Of a stretch of DNA of 64,000 nt, positions 59,395 through 64,000 are shown piece by piece (positions within the stretch are counted from its first letter, which is position 1; each line of letters starts with the position of its first letter). Below the pieces are notes generated by a model. That model worked only from the letters and a program-made list of their open reading frames with translations. It ran no database searches and was not told the origin of the DNA. The translations under genes and the position numbers were made by a program. This stretch comes from Pararobbsia silviterrae (GTDB taxonomy: Bacteria > Pseudomonadota > Gammaproteobacteria > Burkholderiales > Burkholderiaceae), in assembly GCF_003628125.1 (NCBI RefSeq), contig NZ_RBZU01000006.1:1-64000 (forward strand), given 5' to 3'.

Positions 59395-61692
59395 ATGAAT
59401 CACGAACGGCACATGATGGGGTTCAAAAAAAGGGCGATTTCTTTGGGGGTGGCGCTTGCGACAGCCGGGGTCGCGCATGTGACGGCGGCGCAGCAGGTGG
59501 CGCAGTCGGACGCACAGGCGAGCGCGCAAACGGCCGACCAGGCGACGGGCCAGACGACGGGGCAGGCGAGCGACGCGTCTGCGGCGCAGCCGGCCGCCGG
59601 GACCGGTGCGGCGCAAACGCAGAACGGCGCGGCGCCGGTCGAGACGCTGCCGGCCGTGACGGTGTCGGCGACGCGTCCGGCGGGCACGCTCGCGCCCGCG
59701 TATGCGGGCGGACAGGTGGCGACCGGGGCGCGCGTCGGCTTTCTGGGCCAGCGCGACGTGATGGACACGCCGTTCAGCGTCACGAGTTATACGTCCGATA
59801 CGATCGCCAATCAGCAGGCGCGCGATTTGTCGGACGTGCTCGATAACGATGCGTCCGTGCGCAATGTGTGGGGCCAGGGCAGCTACACGAACGTCTTCAA
59901 GATCCGCGGCTTCACGGTCTGGAGCACCGACGTGTCGTGGGACGGGCTCTATGGCGTGCTGCCCTTGGCGCTGATCGGCCCCGATACGGCCGAGCGCGTC
60001 GAGATCATTCACGGCCTGACCGGCTTGTTGAGCGGTATTTCTCCGACCGGCGGCATCGGCGCTTCGATCAACGTCGAACCGAAGCGCGCGACCGACGCGC
60101 CGATCACGAGCGTCACGCTCGACTATATGTCGGACAGCACCTTCGGCACGCACGTCGACGTGGGCCGTCGATTCGGAGACGAGAACCAGTGGGGCATCCG
60201 GTTCAACGGCACGTTCCGCGACGGCGATACGTCGACGACTGATCAATCGCAACGCCTCGGTGATGCGGTGCTCGGTCTCGACTACCGCGGCAACGGATTC
60301 CGCGCGTCGCTCGACGCCGGCTATCAGAACGACAAGTTCGACGCACCGGTCCAGCCCGTCTACGCGGACGCCGGTATCTCGATTCCCGCCGCGCCGAAGG
60401 CGACGGACAACTTCTACCCGTCGTGGTCGTATTACAAGGCGCAGGACACGTTCGCCGCGGCCCATGCCGAATACGATCTGAGTTCGAACTGGACCGCGTT
60501 CGCGGCCGTCGGCGAACGCACGACGCAGGTTCAGCAACTCGCGACGCAACCGACGCTGACGAGTTCGACCGGCGACACGGCGATCAATCCGTACTTCTGG
60601 GCGCAACGCCAGGACACGTATACGGCCACCACGGGTATTCGAGGCAACTTCGACACGGGGCCCGTCAATCACCAGTTCACCGTGTCGGGGTCGTACTACC
60701 ACCAGGAAGGCGGCAGTTCGATTGCGTTCCCGGGCGCGGTGTCGTCGAACATCTATAACCCGGCGTCGCTTCCGGCGCCGAATTCCGATACGTTCGCCTT
60801 CTCCACGCCGACGACGAGCATCCTGCGCGACTCGAGTCTTGCGGTGGCGGACACGGCGTCGATTCTCGACGATCGCATCCAGTTCACGGCGGGCGTGCGC
60901 GATCAACGCGTGAATTCCGACGGCTTCAGCGCGACGACCGGCGCGCCGACCACGCACTACAACGAGACGCGCTGGACGCCCGCGTTCGCGCTGCTCGTCA
61001 AGCCGATCGAGAACGTCTCGGTCTACGCGAACTATATCGAAGGGCTTCAGCAAGGTCCGACGGCGCCGGCCGGGACGGTCAACGCGGGCGAGGTGTTCGC
61101 GCCGTACGTATCGAAGCAGGTCGAGGTCGGCACGAAGGTCGACTTCGGCCGCATCATGGCGACGCTCGCGGTGTTCCAGATCGAACAGCCGAGCGGATTG
61201 ACGAACCCGACGACCTTGGTCTACTCGGTCGACGGCGACCAGCGCAACCGCGGGATCGAACTGAACGTCGTGGGCGAAGCGGCGAAGGGCGTGCGTGTGC
61301 TCAGCGGCATCACGTTCATGAACGGCGAGCTCACGAACACGGGCAACGCGAAGACGCAAGGCAACACCGCGCCGGGCGTGCCGCACACGATGGCCAATCT
61401 CGGCGGCGAATGGGACGTGCCGTTCGTGCCTCAACTGACGCTGTCCGGTCAGATGGTCTACACGTCGGCCGAATACCTCGACAATGCGAATACCCAGCAG
61501 ATTCCGAGCTGGACGCGTTTCGACGTCGGCGCCCGCTACGTGTTCTATCGGGCGAACGGCAAGCCCGTTACGATTCGTGCGAATGTCGAGAACGTATTCA
61601 ACCGCGCCTATTGGGGGAATGCGGATGCGACGTACGGGCTGGCCCTCGGCGCGCCGAGAACGTTCCTGCTCTCGGCACAGTTCGATTTCTGA
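59395..61692 (+). CDS. TonB-dependent siderophore receptor
   Basis: 765 residues. Signal peptide (about 1-32, ending AAQQ), a Gln/Ala/Thr-rich low-complexity linker (about 33-75) and a TonB-box-like TLPAVTVSA. The plug domain follows (MDTPFSVTSYTSDTIANQQARDLSDVLDNDASVRN, then GLTGLLSGISPTGGIGASINVEPKRA) and the barrel ends LLSAQFDF with terminal Phe. It imports a ferric siderophore into the periplasm using TonB energy. The downstream binding protein and permease complete the uptake route. The start at 59395 follows GGGAA; 59413 is an alternative. Confidence 0.95.
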   Translation: MNHERHMMGFKKRAISLGVALATAGVAHVTAAQQVAQSDAQASAQTADQATGQTTGQASDASAAQPAAGTGAAQTQNGAAPVETLPAVTVSATRPAGTLAPAYAGGQVATGARVGFLGQRDVMDTPFSVTSYTSDTIANQQARDLSDVLDNDASVRNVWGQGSYTNVFKIRGFTVWSTDVSWDGLYGVLPLALIGPDTAERVEIIHGLTGLLSGISPTGGIGASINVEPKRATDAPITSVTLDYMSDSTFGTHVDVGRRFGDENQWGIRFNGTFRDGDTSTTDQSQRLGDAVLGLDYRGNGFRASLDAGYQNDKFDAPVQPVYADAGISIPAAPKATDNFYPSWSYYKAQDTFAAAHAEYDLSSNWTAFAAVGERTTQVQQLATQPTLTSSTGDTAINPYFWAQRQDTYTATTGIRGNFDTGPVNHQFTVSGSYYHQEGGSSIAFPGAVSSNIYNPASLPAPNSDTFAFSTPTTSILRDSSLAVADTASILDDRIQFTAGVRDQRVNSDGFSATTGAPTTHYNETRWTPAFALLVKPIENVSVYANYIEGLQQGPTAPAGTVNAGEVFAPYVSKQVEVGTKVDFGRIMATLAVFQIEQPSGLTNPTTLVYSVDGDQRNRGIELNVVGEAAKGVRVLSGITFMNGELTNTGNAKTQGNTAPGVPHTMANLGGEWDVPFVPQLTLSGQMVYTSAEYLDNANTQQIPSWTRFDVGARYVFYRANGKPVTIRANVENVFNRAYWGNADATYGLALGAPRTFLLSAQFDF

Positions 61693-61785
61693 CCGACGCA
61701 ACGCCGCCGCGTGCGGCGCTACGGGCTTCGCGCGCGATCGGGGTCGGCTCGCGCCGCGCGGAGCCCGTGCTTGAAGGGTGAATGG

Positions 61786-62706
61786 ATGACGATGGCGTCT
61801 GCCGCGCGACGGCGGTATCTGATCGGCCTCGGCGCGCTGGGCGCGGGATGTGTCACGCGCGGCGCGTTCGCGGCGGCGCGCGCGCGTCCGCGTGTGGCGT
61901 CGATCGGCTGGACGGCCGCCGACGTGCTGCTGTCGATCGGCGTGATTCCGGTCGCCGCGGCGGAGAAAGACAACGTCAACGTGCTCAACGTCGATCCGCG
62001 TCTGCGCCTGCCGCCCGAGTGCATCGAGCTCGGACTCACGAACGAGCCGAATCTCGAACTGCTGCATGCGCTGCGTCCGGATCTGATCGTCGTCGATAGC
62101 CGTCACGCGGACATCGGCGACCGGCTCGACGCGATTGCGCCGGTTTTCGTGCTCGATCTCTACGGCCTGCCGGGCCCTGATCCGTACGACCGCGCGCGCG
62201 ATCGCCTCGCCGATCTGGCGCGCCTGCTCGACATCCTGCCCGACACGGCACGCTGGATCGATGCGGTCGACGCCGCGCTGCGCGCGCGACGGCGCACGGT
62301 CGCTTCGCTCGCGGAGATCCCGCCTGTTCTCGCCGCGCAATTCTTCATGGACGGTCTGCATTGGAATGCATACGGCCGCGACACGATGCTGCAAGCGGTC
62401 CTCGATCGGCTCGGCGTGCGCAATGTGTGGAACGGATCCACACCGCCGGGGCATGTGCCCACGCTCGGCATCGAGGCCCTGGCCGCGATGCCGGACATGC
62501 TGCTCGTCTATCAGGCCGATGACCGCTATACGCCGCTGACGTTTCGGAATCTGGCCGGCAACGCGATCTGGCGGCGCTTGCCGGTCGTGCGACGCGGCCA
62601 TCTCGCGCCGATCCCGCGCCTCTATCCGTTCGGCGGCCTCGATGCGGCGCTGCATTTCGCGGACGAACTGACTGCCGCGCTCGTCGCGTGGCGGCGTGCC
62701 GCATGA
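61786..62706 (+). CDS. FhuD-type iron-siderophore ABC transporter binding protein
   Basis: 306 residues. A twin-arginine-like signal (RRRYLIGLGALGAG, about 8-21) predicts Tat export to the periplasm. The PF01497 fold is seen in RVASIGWTAADVLLSIGVIPVAAAEKDN, NLELLHALRPDLIVVDSRH and LGIEALAAMPDMLLVYQ. It binds the ferri-siderophore and hands it to the permease, whose ATG overlaps this stop (ATGA). It follows the receptor gene by 93 bp. Confidence 0.92.
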   Translation: MTMASAARRRYLIGLGALGAGCVTRGAFAAARARPRVASIGWTAADVLLSIGVIPVAAAEKDNVNVLNVDPRLRLPPECIELGLTNEPNLELLHALRPDLIVVDSRHADIGDRLDAIAPVFVLDLYGLPGPDPYDRARDRLADLARLLDILPDTARWIDAVDAALRARRRTVASLAEIPPVLAAQFFMDGLHWNAYGRDTMLQAVLDRLGVRNVWNGSTPPGHVPTLGIEALAAMPDMLLVYQADDRYTPLTFRNLAGNAIWRRLPVVRRGHLAPIPRLYPFGGLDAALHFADELTAALVAWRRAA

Positions 62707-64000
62707 AGGCGCTGACGAAGGTGCAGACGAAGGGACCAACGAAGGAACCAACGAAGGGACCGACACTCGGCCGGCTCGATCGCGCGGCGTCCGCGCGTCC
62801 CATGCGCGTGCTGGCGCTCCTCGCGCTCGGGGCGCTTGCGCTGACGCTGCTGCGGATCGACCAGATGGATCCGATGGGCCGGATCGCGCCGTTCGCCCTG
62901 TGGCGCGACGCGATTCTGCATCGCGATGCCGACGATATCCGTTGGCTCGTCATCGAGGCGAGCTTCTTGCCGCGCGTCGCGATCAGTGTCTTGTGCGGGG
63001 CGCTGCTTGCGCTGTCCGGCGTGTTGTTCCAGCAGATCCTGCGCAATCCGATTGCCGAGCCCGCGACGCTCGGTGTGTCGGCCGGCGCATCGCTTGCGAT
63101 GACGCTCGTGCTCGCACTCGCGCCGGCGTGGCTCGCCGTCGGACAGACCGCGATTGCAGCCGCGGGCGCGGGCATCGCGCTGCTGCTCGCGATGGGACTC
63201 GCGTGGCGCCAGCGTTTGTCGCCGACGGCGCTCGTGCTCGGCGGCCTGATCATCAGTTTCTATAGCGGGGCAATCGGCTCGGTGCTCACGCTGTTTCATC
63301 ACAACGCGATGCAGGCGATTTTCATCTGGGGCGCGGGATCGATGAATCAGGGCAGTTGGCATGGCGCGCGCGTGTTGACGGGATACCTGTCGATGGGGCT
63401 CGCGCTGACGTTCGCGCTCGCGCGCCCGCTCGAACTCATGTCGCTCGGCGACGCGACCGCGCGCGGACTGGGGCTGCCGCCCGCGGGGATCCGGACCGTC
63501 GGACTCGCGCTGGCGGTCTTGCTGAGCGCGGCCGTCGTCTCGACGGTCGGCGTGGTCGGTTTCGTCGGTCTCGTCGCGCCCGCGATCGTGCGGCTGCTTG
63601 GCGTGCACACGTTCCGCGCACGCGCGACGTGGGCGACGGTGTTCGGCGCGGTGCTCGTCTGGCTGACGGACCAGACGGTCCAGTCGCTCGGCGGTGCGCT
63701 CGCGCGCTTGCCGACCGGCGCGGTCATCGCGCTGCTTGCAAGTCCGGTGCTGCTATGGCTTTTGCCGCGTTTTCGATCGTGGTCGGTCGTGCATGAAGCC
63801 GGCGAGCGCGACCGTGATCGCGTGCGTGCGCCGCTCGGCGAACGCACCGTGTATGTCGCGTTCGCGGTGCTCGGCGTGGCGCTTGCCGCGCTGATCGTGA
63901 TCAGTCTCATGCTCGGACGCGATCTCGACGGCTGGCACTGGCTGTCGCGCAACGAGTTCGACGTGCTCGTCGACTATCGGCTCGCGCGTATGCTCGCCGC
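62703..64000 (+). CDS. FhuB-type iron ABC permease (cut by window end)
   Basis: 432 codons are visible. An unusual N-terminus carries Thr-Lys-Gly-Pro/Glu-Pro repeats (TKGPTKEPTKGPT, about 9-21). The first FecCD permease unit follows (TM helices from about 35 to 355, with LRNPIAEPATLGVSAGASLAMTL and VGVVGFVGLVAPAIVRLLG). The sequence VLVDYRLARMLA at the end is the start of a second FecCD unit, so this is a fused double permease like FhuB (normally about 660 residues). It forms the membrane channel for the ferri-siderophore. The ATPase is not in the window. Confidence 0.92.
   Translation, partial: MKALTKVQTKGPTKEPTKGPTLGRLDRAASARPMRVLALLALGALALTLLRIDQMDPMGRIAPFALWRDAILHRDADDIRWLVIEASFLPRVAISVLCGALLALSGVLFQQILRNPIAEPATLGVSAGASLAMTLVLALAPAWLAVGQTAIAAAGAGIALLLAMGLAWRQRLSPTALVLGGLIISFYSGAIGSVLTLFHHNAMQAIFIWGAGSMNQGSWHGARVLTGYLSMGLALTFALARPLELMSLGDATARGLGLPPAGIRTVGLALAVLLSAAVVSTVGVVGFVGLVAPAIVRLLGVHTFRARATWATVFGAVLVWLTDQTVQSLGGALARLPTGAVIALLASPVLLWLLPRFRSWSVVHEAGERDRDRVRAPLGERTVYVAFAVLGVALAALIVISLMLGRDLDGWHWLSRNEFDVLVDYRLARMLA

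Noticed and set aside
59281-62766. Very long minus-strand open frame (over 1100 codons) opposite the TonB receptor and binding-protein genes
   Set aside because: Its translation is Arg/Glu/Asp-rich with no recognisable domain, a typical mirror frame in GC-rich DNA. The plus strand has well-conserved receptor and binding-protein sequences.

Overview
The window is high-GC chromosomal DNA. It carries Gram-negative envelope genes: a porin, a TonB receptor and a TpsA-type haemagglutinin. It is also dense in LysR, IclR, TetR, MarR and GntR regulators and in aromatic-catabolism genes. This combination fits a betaproteobacterium of the order Burkholderiales, most likely Burkholderiaceae; the genus cannot be fixed from the sequence alone. 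I see no rRNA, tRNA, CRISPR array, prophage or intact insertion sequence.

Layout. (1) 1-5.2 kb: 5' part of a two-partner-secretion exoprotein gene running off the left edge, a frameshifted IS256-family transposase remnant, a divergent SDR/HxlR pair and a secreted type-B carboxylesterase. (2) 5.2-11.9 kb: a LysR regulator overlapping a diguanylate cyclase, divergent from a two-domain ring-cleavage-type dioxygenase, an aldehyde dehydrogenase and an alpha/beta hydrolase. (3) 12.1-20.9 kb: an IclR regulator divergent from fumarylacetoacetase, homogentisate dioxygenase, an MhpA-like hydroxylase, an outer-membrane MetA-type channel, an MFS permease and a second FAD monooxygenase. (4) 21.4-30.3 kb: a three-component Rieske monooxygenase laid out like dicamba or dehydrodivanillate O-demethylases, an MFS permease, a TetR regulator, a DUF3500 protein, an SDR without the YxxxK pair, an NTF2-like protein and a second FAH-family enzyme. 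Regions 2-4 read as one aromatic-compound catabolic island. (5) 30.3-48.2 kb: efflux permeases with regulators (MarR with a 28-bp perfect palindrome; LysR), an HD-GYP protein with a large insertion, a TetR/operator/small-protein unit, a phosphoesterase coupled to a membrane protein, two chemoreceptors and a tandem-repeat zone. (6) 48.3-58.4 kb: a GntR regulator divergent from a lyase/hydratase/YrdC-like operon, then a BON protein, a porin, an MFS permease and an AlkK-like acyl-CoA ligase. (7) 58.4-64 kb: AraC regulator, TonB receptor, periplasmic binding protein and FhuB-type permease (cut by the right edge), a siderophore-iron uptake unit.

How they fit together. The most interesting unit is region 6. 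Three copies of one inverted-repeat operator (CAAT-N3-ACCA-N1/2-TGGT-N3-ATTG) lie upstream of the lyase/hydratase operon and in the porin/permease intergenic region. This suggests one GntR regulon that imports, activates and cleaves an unidentified branched C4-C6 acid. An unusual Sua5/YrdC-like protein is encoded at the operon's end.
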